NCBI GenBank assembly: GCA_910585165.1
Contig: CAJUBX010000045.1
Coordinates: forward strand, 1 to 18,171
Reading direction: 5' to 3'
DNA from: an uncultured Oscillibacter sp.
Lineage (GTDB): Bacteria; Bacillota; Clostridia; Oscillospirales; Oscillospiraceae
DNA: 18,171 nucleotides
The position numbers were made by a program, and so were the translations under genes. Positions 1-6,066 of this stretch are shown here, piece after piece (the stretch's first letter is position 1; each line of letters begins with the position of its first letter). A model generated the notes under the pieces. It was not told where the DNA came from. It did not search any database and saw nothing but the letters and a program-made list of their open reading frames with translations.

Positions 1-740
1 GCCGGGACTTCATGATCGGCAAGGGCTTCACCTACTGCATTCCCCCCTTCATGATCCACGGCAACGTGGTGGAGGGCGTGATGTCCCAGACGGACATGGA
101 CGGCATGATGTACAAAATCGAGGGGGAGGACCTGTACCTCATCGGCACCAGCGAGCACTCCATGATTGGCCGCTTCATCGACCAGATTGTCCCCAGCGAG
201 ACCCTGCCCCAGACCCTGACCTCCTACTCCCCGTGCTTCCGCAAGGAGAAGGGGGCCCACGGCATCGAGGAGCGGGGCGTGTACCGCATCCACCAGTTTG
301 AAAAGCAGGAGATGATCGTAGTCTGCAAGCCCGAGGAGTCCCCGGAGTGGTACGAGAAGCTGTGGCGCTACTCCGTGGAGCTGTTCCGCTCCCTGGATAT
401 CCCCGTGCGGCAGCTGGAGTGCTGCTCCGGCGATTTGGCGGACCTGAAAGTCAAAAGCTGCGACATCGAGGCCTGGTCCCCCCGGCAGCAGAAGTACTTC
501 GAGGTCTGCTCCTGCTCCAACCTGGGGGACGCCCAGGCCCGGCGGCTGCGCATCCGCTACAAGGACGAGAGCGGCAGGACCCAGCTCTGCCACACCCTCA
601 ACAACACCTGCGTGGCCCCGCCCCGGATGCTCATCGCCTTCCTGGAGAACAATCTGCAGGCCGACGGCACCGTGGTCATCCCCGAGGTTCTGCGGCCCTA
701 CATGGGCGGGACGGAAAAGCTGATCCCCGCCGCCAAATAA
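1..740 (+). CDS. serS: Seryl-tRNA synthetase, 3' part (5' end outside window)
   Basis: Charges tRNA-Ser with serine in the cytoplasm (class II synthetase). The reading frame is open from base 3, so the N-terminal coiled-coil arm and motif 1 lie upstream of the window; about 246 residues of the catalytic core remain. Visible signatures are the TSEH segment, a motif 2 block (CFRKEKGAHG...RGVYRIHQFEKQEM), and a motif 3 block ending in LIAFLENN, followed by the usual IPEVLRPYMGG tail. Motif 3 reads TLNNTCVAPPR rather than the usual bacterial TLNGSGLAVGR; the arginine is kept. This resembles the archaeal/eukaryotic-cytosolic style of motif 3, so it is a variant SerRS lineage. The stop is TAA at 738-740. 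About 170 bases without a clear gene separate it from mscL. Identity is certain; the subtype is an inference from memory of family sequences. Confidence 0.95.
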   Translation, partial: RDFMIGKGFTYCIPPFMIHGNVVEGVMSQTDMDGMMYKIEGEDLYLIGTSEHSMIGRFIDQIVPSETLPQTLTSYSPCFRKEKGAHGIEERGVYRIHQFEKQEMIVVCKPEESPEWYEKLWRYSVELFRSLDIPVRQLECCSGDLADLKVKSCDIEAWSPRQQKYFEVCSCSNLGDAQARRLRIRYKDESGRTQLCHTLNNTCVAPPRMLIAFLENNLQADGTVVIPEVLRPYMGGTEKLIPAAK

Positions 741-911
741 AGTTGCAAAAGCGACCGGATTCCAGCCGAGAAAAGCGGCGGAGACGGCCTGGGGATGGAT
801 TTCAGCCGGAAAAACGGCCCCATTCCGGTCTGGGACCGGAAAGCGCTACGGCGCAAGGGATTCCGGGATCGTCCGAACAGCCCCCACTTCTTTATGAAAG
901 GAAAGCGAACT

Positions 912-1310
912 ATGGCAGGAAAAGCCTCCGGCTTCATGTCGGAATTCAAAACCTTCATCGCCCGGGGCAACGTGATGGATATGGCGGTGGGCGTCATCAT
1001 CGGCGGCGCGTTCTCCAACATCACCAATTCCCTGATTAACGACATCGTCATGCCCGTTCTGGGCATCTTCACAAGCTCCGTTTCCTTCGCGGATTTGTCC
1101 GTGCAGATTGGTCCCGCCGTCGTGGCCTACGGCAACTTCATTCAGGCGGTGCTGAACTTCCTGATTATGGCCTTTGTGGTGTTCTGCCTGGTAAAGGCCA
1201 TCAACGCCTTCCACCGGAAAAAGGAGGAGGCCCCTCCCCCGCCGCCTCCCGGCCCCTCGGCGGAGGAGAAGCTGCTGACGGAAATCCGGGACCTTCTGAA
1301 AAACAAATGA
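912..1310 (+). CDS. mscL: Large-conductance mechanosensitive channel MscL
   Basis: Encodes a 132-residue inner-membrane channel subunit that forms a pentamer and opens under membrane tension to release solutes during osmotic downshock. The N-terminal FKTFIARGNVMDMAVGVIIG block with the GGAFSNI continuation is the diagnostic MscL TM1 gate sequence. A second hydrophobic segment lies around residues 68-92, followed by a charged, proline-rich linker (a run of six prolines) and a C-terminal helix (EEKLLTEIRDLL), as is usual for the family. The frame stays open further 5' (to about 795), but the ATG at 912 is preceded by GAAAGGAAAG and begins at the conserved N-terminus, so it is preferred. The stop overlaps the start of rsmG by ATGA, implying translational coupling. 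Confidence 0.96.
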   Translation: MAGKASGFMSEFKTFIARGNVMDMAVGVIIGGAFSNITNSLINDIVMPVLGIFTSSVSFADLSVQIGPAVVAYGNFIQAVLNFLIMAFVVFCLVKAINAFHRKKEEAPPPPPPGPSAEEKLLTEIRDLLKNK

Positions 1311-2005
1311 CGGAGGACATCCTCCGGCAGGGGCTGTCCGCCCTCTCCCTCCCCAGCGAAAGGATTCCGGCCCTGCTCCGCTACGGGGAGCTGCTGGCGG
1401 AGAAAAACAAGGTGATGAACCTCACCGCCATTACGGACCCGGAGGAGGTCGCCCGGCTCCACTTTCTGGACAGCGCCGCCCTGCTGGCCCTGGCGGACTT
1501 CCGGGGGGAGTCCGTTGTGGACGTGGGCACCGGGGCGGGCTTCCCCGGCCTCCCCCTGCGGATTCTGGAGCCCTCCATCCGCCTGACCCTGCTGGACGCA
1601 CAGCGCAAGCGGGTGGATTTCCTACAGGAGGTCTGCGGGGAGCTGGGGCTTTTGGACGTGGAGTGCGTCCACGGCCGGGCGGAGGAATTCGCCGCGTCGC
1701 GGCGGGAGAGCTTCGGCCTGGCGGTGAGCCGGGCGGTGGCGGCCCTGCCGGTGCTGGCGGAGCTGTGCCTTCCCCTGGTAAGAGTGGGGGGTAAATTTCT
1801 CGCCATGAAGTCCGTGGACACCGCGGAGGAGCTGAACGCCGCCGGACGGGCCGTAAGCCTTCTGGGGGGGCGGCTGGAAAAGCCCCTGGATTATGTCATT
1901 CCCGGCACAAACATCCCCCGCCGGCTGGTGATTATTACAAAAATTACCGAAACGCAAAAAAAATACCCCAGAACGTTTGCAAAGATCAAGAAGAATCCGC
2001 TATAA
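1307..2005 (+). CDS. rsmG: 16S rRNA (guanine-N7) methyltransferase RsmG (GidB)
   Basis: Methylates N7 of G527 in 16S rRNA using S-adenosylmethionine; loss of this family in other bacteria gives low-level streptomycin resistance. The 232-residue protein has the family N-terminus (LLRYGELLAEKNKVMNLTAI), the HFLDSAAL segment, the SAM-binding loop VVDVGTGAGFPGLPLRI near residues 67-83, and the LLDAQRKRVDFLQ motif. The length is normal. The start ATG lies inside the mscL stop (ATGA), so the two genes are probably co-transcribed and coupled. The 3' end is A-rich (AAAAAAATAC around 1956-1965), and a -10 element for the next gene overlaps the stop codon. Confidence 0.96.
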   Translation: MTEDILRQGLSALSLPSERIPALLRYGELLAEKNKVMNLTAITDPEEVARLHFLDSAALLALADFRGESVVDVGTGAGFPGLPLRILEPSIRLTLLDAQRKRVDFLQEVCGELGLLDVECVHGRAEEFAASRRESFGLAVSRAVAALPVLAELCLPLVRVGGKFLAMKSVDTAEELNAAGRAVSLLGGRLEKPLDYVIPGTNIPRRLVIITKITETQKKYPRTFAKIKKNPL

Positions 2006-2006
2006 T
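1977..2006 (+). promoter_or_regulatory. Sigma-A promoter for the minD-like gene
   Basis: TTGCAA at 1977-1982 and a perfect TATAAT at 2001-2006 are separated by 18 bases. The -10 overlaps the rsmG stop codon, so the MinD-like gene 42 bases downstream can be expressed independently of mscL-rsmG. Confidence 0.65.
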
Positions 2007-2047
2007 AGAAAGCGCGAAATCAACCGTTAGGAAGGGAGGCGCGTTCC

Positions 2048-2794
2048 ATGGCGGGCCAATGCGTGGCCGTGGTCTCCGGCAAAGGGGGCACGGGCAAGAC
2101 CTCCTTCACCGCCGGAGTGGGCTCCGCCCTTGCCCAGCTGGGACGGAGGGTGCTGTGCGTCGACTGCGACGTTGCCCTGCGGAACCTGGACCTGGCCCTG
2201 GGCCTGACGGACCGGGCCATTATGGACTTTACCGACGTGGCCCAGGAGCGCTGCTCCCTGGACATGGCGGCGGTGGAGCACCCGGACCTTCCGGGCCTCT
2301 TTCTGCTGACCGCCCCCGCCCGGAGCCGGGGCCGCCCGGTGACCCAGGAGCAGATGGCCCGTTTGCTGGACGCCGCCCGGGAACGGTTCGACTACTGCTT
2401 TTTGGACGCCCCGGCGGGGCTGGACGGCGGGTTCCTTCTGGCCTCCTGCGCCGCGGACCGCTGCGTGGTGGTGTCCACGGCGGACGCCTCCTCCCTGCGG
2501 GACGCCCAGCACACGGTGATGGAGCTGCACCGCTTTCCCACCGGGCGGCTGCACCTGGCGGTAAACCGGGTGCGCCGGAAGATGCTGCGCAGCATGCACG
2601 CCACCATTGACGACGCCATCGACCGGGCGGGCCTGCCCTTGATCGGGGTCATCCCCGAGGACGACGCCCTTCCCCTCTCCCTGAACAAAGGCGTTCCCCT
2701 GCTGCTGGGCAGCAGCCAGGGGGCGGCCGCCGCCTGCCGCAACATTGCCCGGCGGCTCCAGGGAGAAAAGGTCCCCCTGCTGCGGATACGGTAA
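2048..2794 (+). CDS. MinD-type ParA/MinD ATPase lacking the membrane-targeting tail
   Basis: P-loop ATPase of the MinD branch of the ParA/MinD superfamily (248 residues). It has the deviant Walker A SGKGGTGKT at residues 10-18, the MinD hallmark DCDVALRNLDLALGL near residues 38-52, the Walker B-like FLDAPAGLDGGF, the switch segment STADASSLRDAQ, and PLIGVIPEDDALPLSLNKG, all closely matching MinD. MinD dimerises on ATP, binds membrane through a C-terminal amphipathic helix and places the division site with MinC/MinE. This protein stops just after the ARRLQGE segment (ending PLLRIR), so the membrane-targeting helix is missing, and no minC or minE is nearby. It may be a MinD paralogue with another partner. 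RBS AGGAAGGGAGG precedes ATG 2048. The mgsA-like gene follows 128 bases later. Confidence 0.85.
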   Translation: MAGQCVAVVSGKGGTGKTSFTAGVGSALAQLGRRVLCVDCDVALRNLDLALGLTDRAIMDFTDVAQERCSLDMAAVEHPDLPGLFLLTAPARSRGRPVTQEQMARLLDAARERFDYCFLDAPAGLDGGFLLASCAADRCVVVSTADASSLRDAQHTVMELHRFPTGRLHLAVNRVRRKMLRSMHATIDDAIDRAGLPLIGVIPEDDALPLSLNKGVPLLLGSSQGAAAACRNIARRLQGEKVPLLRIR

Positions 2795-2802
2795 GAGGCC
2801 GT

Positions 2803-2819
2803 ATTCCCCGGCGGGGAAT
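2803..2819 (+). other. Short perfect hairpin after the minD-like gene
   Basis: ATTCCCC, loop GGC, GGGGAAT forms a perfect 7-bp stem nine bases after the MinD-like stop codon. No T-run follows, so it is not a typical intrinsic terminator. It may be an mRNA-end or processing hairpin between this gene and the MGS-like gene. Confidence 0.4.
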
Positions 2820-2922
2820 GCTGGATTGGCAGGGATTTTCCCGCGGGAATCCTGACCGCCGGGACAGCGTTCAACGCTTGCGAATACAGCTTCCAAGTTA
2901 TGAAGATAGAAAGGAGCACGAC

Positions 2923-3339
2923 ATGAACATCGCGCTGATGGCCCATGACAACAAAAAGGAGCTGATGGTCCAGTTCTGCACCGCCTACGCCGGAATCCTG
3001 GCCCGGCACCAGCTCTACGCCACCAACACCACCGGCCATATGATCGCAGACTCTACGGGTCTGGACGTTCACTGCTTCCTGACCTACGCCCACGGCGGCA
3101 GCCAGCAGATTGGGGCCCGCATCTCCTACAACGAGTTTGATTTGGTGCTGTTCTTCAACGACCCCGCCAACGAGGAGCGGGCGGAGGACATCCCCTATAT
3201 CTCCCGCCTCTGCGACCAGAACCGCGTTCCCTTCGCCAGCAACATCGCCACGGCGGAAATGCTGGTTTTGGGCCTGGCCCGGGGGGACCTGGATTGGCGC
3301 TTGATTGTCAACCCCTCCAGCGCCCGCCCCCTGGCCTGA
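2923..3339 (+). CDS. mgsA: Methylglyoxal synthase-like protein with altered active site
   Basis: 138-residue MGS-like domain protein. Methylglyoxal synthase converts dihydroxyacetone phosphate to methylglyoxal plus phosphate. The fold is clear: IALMAHDNKK at the N-terminus, LYATNTTGHMI (phosphate-binding Thr residues kept; the usual TGTTG is TNTTG), GGSQQIGARI, DLVLFFNDP and NIATAEMLVLGL. The catalytic Asp of the GGDQQ motif (Asp71 in E. coli MgsA) is Ser at residue 60 here (codon AGC at 3100-3102), and the loop that carries His98 in E. coli is replaced by ERAED. Canonical activity is therefore doubtful, although the ligand-binding scaffold remains. The start ATG 2923 follows AAAGGAG at a good distance; the open frame extends to 2818 but conserved sequence begins at 2923. 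It lies beside a MinD-like gene, as mgsA does in clostridial min-rodA clusters. Confidence 0.85.
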   Translation: MNIALMAHDNKKELMVQFCTAYAGILARHQLYATNTTGHMIADSTGLDVHCFLTYAHGGSQQIGARISYNEFDLVLFFNDPANEERAEDIPYISRLCDQNRVPFASNIATAEMLVLGLARGDLDWRLIVNPSSARPLA

Positions 3340-3468
3340 TAGGGTTTCTTGCCGCCCCCCTCTCCGGCGGAGGCGGCGGCGGTTCATGGCTCCGGAATAC
3401 GGAGGCTCCCTGTATAACTGCGCCCAAAATCCCGCTTTCCAGGCGGCTCCCTCCCCTGGAGGAACGGC

Positions 3469-3497
3469 TTGACATTTGCGGAAAAAGCGCATATAAT
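3469..3497 (+). promoter_or_regulatory. Consensus sigma-A promoter of the Asp T-box leader
   Basis: TTGACA at 3469-3474, 17-base spacer, TATAAT at 3492-3497. This is a perfect consensus match and the strongest promoter seen in the window. Transcription would begin near 3504, exactly where the T-box leader starts. The 129 bases between the mgsA-like stop and this promoter contain GC-rich inverted repeats (around 3351-3381) without a T-run. Confidence 0.9.
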
Positions 3498-3503
3498 CAC
3501 AGC

Positions 3504-3743
3504 GGTTTCACCGCAACGACGCCGCAGCAGTACTCCATGCGCCATCCCCCAGAGAGGGGCCCCACGGCTGAAAGGGTCCCGCCTGGCTTGGAAGAAGGAC
3601 AGCGGCGGAGCGGGGGCGGAAACGCCCACGGCTCCCTCCCCGTACCAGGAGGCAAAAAGGAGGCGCAAGCCTTGAATTTGGGTGGCACCACGAAGCGATG
3701 AGCGCTCTCGTCCCAATGCTCTATGGGACAGGAGCGCTTTTTT
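3504..3743 (+). promoter_or_regulatory. T-box leader, predicted tRNA-Asp specific (GAC specifier)
   Basis: T-box riboswitch that binds uncharged tRNA and switches between terminator and antiterminator. Seen in sequence: Stem I base GCCGC 3521-3525 pairing with GCGGC 3602-3606; AGTA of the S-turn at 3529-3532; the distal AGAGAG motif at 3551-3556 with its partner GGCTGAAA near 3567-3573; and the T-box GGGTGGCACCACG at 3680-3692. In the specifier loop, GAC at 3598-3600 is followed by a purine and then the closing stem, the usual specifier arrangement. The T-box TGGC (3683-3686) would pair with GCCA, requiring a G discriminator, which fits tRNA-Asp. In Firmicutes the hisS-aspS operon is a known T-box target, but here hisS starts 962 bases after the terminator. 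T-box identity is very firm; the Asp assignment was folded by hand. Confidence 0.9.
3701..3743 (+). terminator. Regulated intrinsic terminator of the Asp T-box
   Basis: AGCGCTC...TCCCA and TGGGA...GAGCGCT form a stem of about 15 bp with two internal mismatches around an 8-base loop, followed by six T residues (3738-3743). Its 5' strand follows the T-box sequence closely, as expected for a tRNA-controlled terminator. Confidence 0.9.
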
Positions 3744-4074
3744 ACGGCTGAATTGAGGGAGAAAAATAAGAGCCGATCCGTGAATAATACGTGCGCAGAC
3801 TGCGCCGTCAGATTTCGTGCCGGACAAGGCGAATGTCCGCAGGCGGGCCGACGCCCGGCAAGAACATCCAACGAAGGTTGGCCCGAAATATGCAAGCTGT
3901 GTGCGGATTATTTGCGGATAGGTTCTAAGTGAAAAAGCGCCCTGCTGCCGCCTTCAGCCCTTTTTCCCGCCCCTGGCGGGGCAGCCGAAAAATTTGGCAA
4001 ATTGTAGCACAAAAGCCGGCGCTTTTATGCTATAATCAATGTTCAGCAAATTCAATTTGTGAGAGGGAATAAAA
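3744..4074 (+). other. Non-coding stretch between T-box terminator and small membrane-protein gene
   Basis: No convincing gene. It contains several short inverted repeats (GCGCAG/CTGCGC near 3793-3805; GGGC/GCCC near 3844-3856; CCAAC/GTTGG near 3869-3880) and a direct repeat TGCGGAT about 3903-3919, then an A/T-richer run leading to a promoter. A 69-codon open frame starting in the terminator loop (3723-3932) has no ribosome binding site. The density of small hairpins suggests a decayed or mobile intergenic element, but this is inference only. Confidence 0.4.
4028..4059 (+). promoter_or_regulatory. Extended -10 promoter and palindrome before the 117-aa gene
   Basis: TGcTATAAT (TG at 4028-4029, TATAAT 4031-4036) is an extended -10 element; no good -35 sits at 17 bases. 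CAAATT-C-AATTTG (4047-4059) is a perfect inverted repeat at the predicted start of the transcript, so it could be an operator or a small 5' hairpin. The small gene thus appears to carry its own promoter. Confidence 0.55.
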
Positions 4075-4428
4075 ATGGCGCTCATTATCGTAGTGATTAT
4101 ACTTGCTGTGGTGATTGCAGCTCGAAGCAAATATAAAAACAAATCCAATGCCGGAGCATTTTTCTTTGAAAACAATTGCCTGGTGTTAAATACAGGAATC
4201 CCGTATTCCATTCCATTTCAGCAAATCGAATGTGTAGAATTACACTACAATTCATGGGAATTGGAGCATAAGCTGTCTTACGGCCTGTGGGTCCGGGTTA
4301 TCAAAAAAGACGGCACGGCGAAAAAGGTTTTTTATAAGGGCTACCGGACAGCCAGGTTAGCATTGCCATGCGACATGAAATCCGCGTTGGAGGAAAATGG
4401 ACTGCGCGTTATAATGGTTGATAAATAA
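4075..4428 (+). CDS. Small membrane-anchored protein of unknown function
   Basis: 117 residues. Residues 2-17 (ALIIVVIILAVVIAAR) form a single N-terminal membrane helix with a short positively charged exit (SKYKNKS), which predicts a cytoplasmic C-terminal domain. The rest is rich in beta-type segments (AFFFENNCLVLNTGIPYSIPF, WVRVIKKDGTAKKVFYKGY) reminiscent of bacterial PH-like domains anchored by one helix, but I do not recognise the family. The ATG is preceded by GAGAGGG. Codon use is clearly A/T-richer than in the flanking genes (AAT, ATA, TTA, AAA are common), and the gene has its own extended -10 promoter. It sits between a T-box leader and hisS, where no gene is expected, so it was probably inserted there. 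Alternatively it could be an old accessory member of the operon. Confidence 0.75.
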   Translation: MALIIVVIILAVVIAARSKYKNKSNAGAFFFENNCLVLNTGIPYSIPFQQIECVELHYNSWELEHKLSYGLWVRVIKKDGTAKKVFYKGYRTARLALPCDMKSALEENGLRVIMVDK

Positions 4429-4465
4429 AAGCGGATTTCAGCTTGCGGAGGCAATAACCGTCAGG

Positions 4466-4494
4466 GGCGCGGCAGCGCCCTGGGCTGCCGCGCC
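4466..4494 (+). other. Strong perfect 11-bp hairpin upstream of hisS
   Basis: GGCGCGGCAGC, 7-base loop, GCTGCCGCGCC. The stem is perfect and nearly all G/C, 38 bases after the stop of the small membrane-protein gene. No T-run follows (TCCCGG), so it is not a standard intrinsic terminator. It could still pause polymerase or stabilise RNA ends. Confidence 0.6.
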
Positions 4495-4521
4495 TCCCGG
4501 CCGCTCCCCGCCGGATTCAAT

Positions 4522-4547
4522 ACCTGGCATCCCAACCTGGCATCCCA
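4522..4547 (+). repeat. 13-bp perfect tandem duplication
   Basis: ACCTGGCATCCCA occurs twice head to tail (4522-4534 and 4535-4547) in the non-coding stretch before hisS. It looks like a recent slippage or footprint-like duplication. The remainder of 4429-4705 holds the hairpin at 4466-4494 and the hisS ribosome binding site; no clear promoter for hisS is visible there. Confidence 0.8.
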
Positions 4548-4705
4548 TCGCCACTGCACAAACCGCCGCGAATGCACCGCAGGAAATCCGGCGAACCCGC
4601 ATATGCGACCTGGACTTGTTGAAAATCCTGCGTTGAATCACAGCGGACCCCGCCGGCCTTGCAAAGACCTTTTGAAAAATCCAAACAGACAAAAGGAGCA
4701 GCGTT

Positions 4706-6061
4706 ATGGCAAAACAGACCCCCCGTACCCTCTCCGGCTTCATGGAGCTCCTCCCCGCCCCCCAGCGGCAGATGGAGCGGATCATGGAGATTCTCCGGGA
4801 AACCTACAGCCTCTATGGCTTCACCCCCCTGGACACCCCGGTCATCGAGGCCAGCGAGGTGCTGCTGGCCAAGGGCGGCGGCGAGACGGAAAAGCAAATC
4901 TACCGCTTTCAAAAGGGAGACGCCGACCTCTCCCTCCGCTTCGACCTGACCGTCCCCCTGGCAAAATACGTGGCCCTGCACTACAACAACCTCACCTTCC
5001 CCTTCCGCCGCTTCCAGATCGGCAAGGTCTACCGGGGAGAGCGGGCCCAGCGGGGCCGCTTCCGGGAGTTCTATCAGGCGGACATCGACGTAATCGGCGA
5101 CGGAAAGCTGTCCATCCTCAACGAGGCGGAAATCCCCGCCATCATCTACCGCACCTTCTCCGCCCTGGGGCTGAAGCGCTTTTGCATCCGCGTCAACAAC
5201 CGCAAGATTCTGAACGGCTTCTACGCCATGCTGAACCTGACGGAGAAGGCCCAGGACATCATGCGCACCGTGGACAAGCTGGACAAAATCGGCTTTGAAA
5301 AGGTGGAGGCCATCCTCACCGGGGACCTGGGGGTCTCCCGGGAGCAGGCCCTGGAAATTCTGTCCTTCATCTCCATCAACGGGGAAAACCAGGCAGTTCT
5401 CACCCAGCTGGAGGACTACCGGGGCCGGGACCCCCTCTTTGACCAGGGGCTGGAGGAGCTGAACACCGTGGTGAAGCACCTGGGGGCCTTCGGCGTTCCG
5501 GCGGAAAACTTCGCCGTGGATTTGACCATCGCCCGGGGGCTGGACTACTACACCGGGACGGTATACGAAACCGTCCTGCTGGACCACCCGGAGATCGGAT
5601 CCGTCTGCTCCGGCGGGCGGTATGATAACTTAGCGGAATATTACACGGATAAACAACTTCCCGGAGTGGGAATTTCCATCGGCTTGACCCGGCTGTTCTA
5701 CGTTTTGGGGGAGCAGGGCCTGCTGAACCCGGACCTGCCCACCGCTCCGGCGGACGTGCTGATTCTCCCCATGACGGAGGACCTCTCCGCCGCGATTGCC
5801 TTCGCCACAGAGCTGCGGAATAACGGTATCCGGGCCCAGCTCCACTGCGAGGAGAAGAAGTTCAAGCAGAAGCTCTCCTACGCGGACAAGCTGGGGATTC
5901 CCTATGTGGTCTTCCTGGGAGAGGACGAAATCAGCGCCGGGGTGGCCGCCTGCAAGGACATGGCCACGGGGGAACAGACCAAGCTGGACCCCAAGGCCAC
6001 CATTTACCGCATCAAGGCGGGGCTGGACGCGCGGAACCGGGGAAGCGTTATCCGGGAGTGA
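4706..6061 (+). CDS. hisS: Histidyl-tRNA synthetase
   Basis: Charges tRNA-His (class IIa synthetase, homodimer). The 451-residue protein, slightly longer than the usual 420-430, shows motif 1 (YGFTPLDTPVIE), the LRFDLTVPLAKYVA segment, motif 2 (YRGERAQRGRFREFYQADIDVIG), the HisRS signature ARGLDYYTG at residues 276-284, motif 3 (GVGISIGLTRL) and a C-terminal anticodon-binding domain starting around ADVLILPM. The N-terminus MAKQTPRTLSGFMELLP matches the family; ATG 4706 follows AAAAGGAG (4691-4698) at ideal spacing. The next gene begins at or just after the hisS stop. It is probably the first core gene of a hisS-hyp-aspS operon whose likely T-box leader lies about 1 kb upstream. Confidence 0.97.
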   Translation: MAKQTPRTLSGFMELLPAPQRQMERIMEILRETYSLYGFTPLDTPVIEASEVLLAKGGGETEKQIYRFQKGDADLSLRFDLTVPLAKYVALHYNNLTFPFRRFQIGKVYRGERAQRGRFREFYQADIDVIGDGKLSILNEAEIPAIIYRTFSALGLKRFCIRVNNRKILNGFYAMLNLTEKAQDIMRTVDKLDKIGFEKVEAILTGDLGVSREQALEILSFISINGENQAVLTQLEDYRGRDPLFDQGLEELNTVVKHLGAFGVPAENFAVDLTIARGLDYYTGTVYETVLLDHPEIGSVCSGGRYDNLAEYYTDKQLPGVGISIGLTRLFYVLGEQGLLNPDLPTAPADVLILPMTEDLSAAIAFATELRNNGIRAQLHCEEKKFKQKLSYADKLGIPYVVFLGEDEISAGVAACKDMATGEQTKLDPKATIYRIKAGLDARNRGSVIRE

Positions 6062-6066
6062 AATCC

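Noticed and set aside
3723..3932. 69-codon open frame after the T-box terminator (contains CADC and CKLCADY)
   Set aside because: It begins inside the terminator loop, has no ribosome binding site, and covers hairpin-rich non-coding DNA. The two Cys-x-x-Cys pairs are not enough to call a zinc-binding protein.
4418..4636. 72-codon frame overlapping the end of the small membrane-protein gene
   Set aside because: No ribosome binding site, low-complexity Ala/Pro translation, and it runs through the 11-bp hairpin and the tandem repeat.
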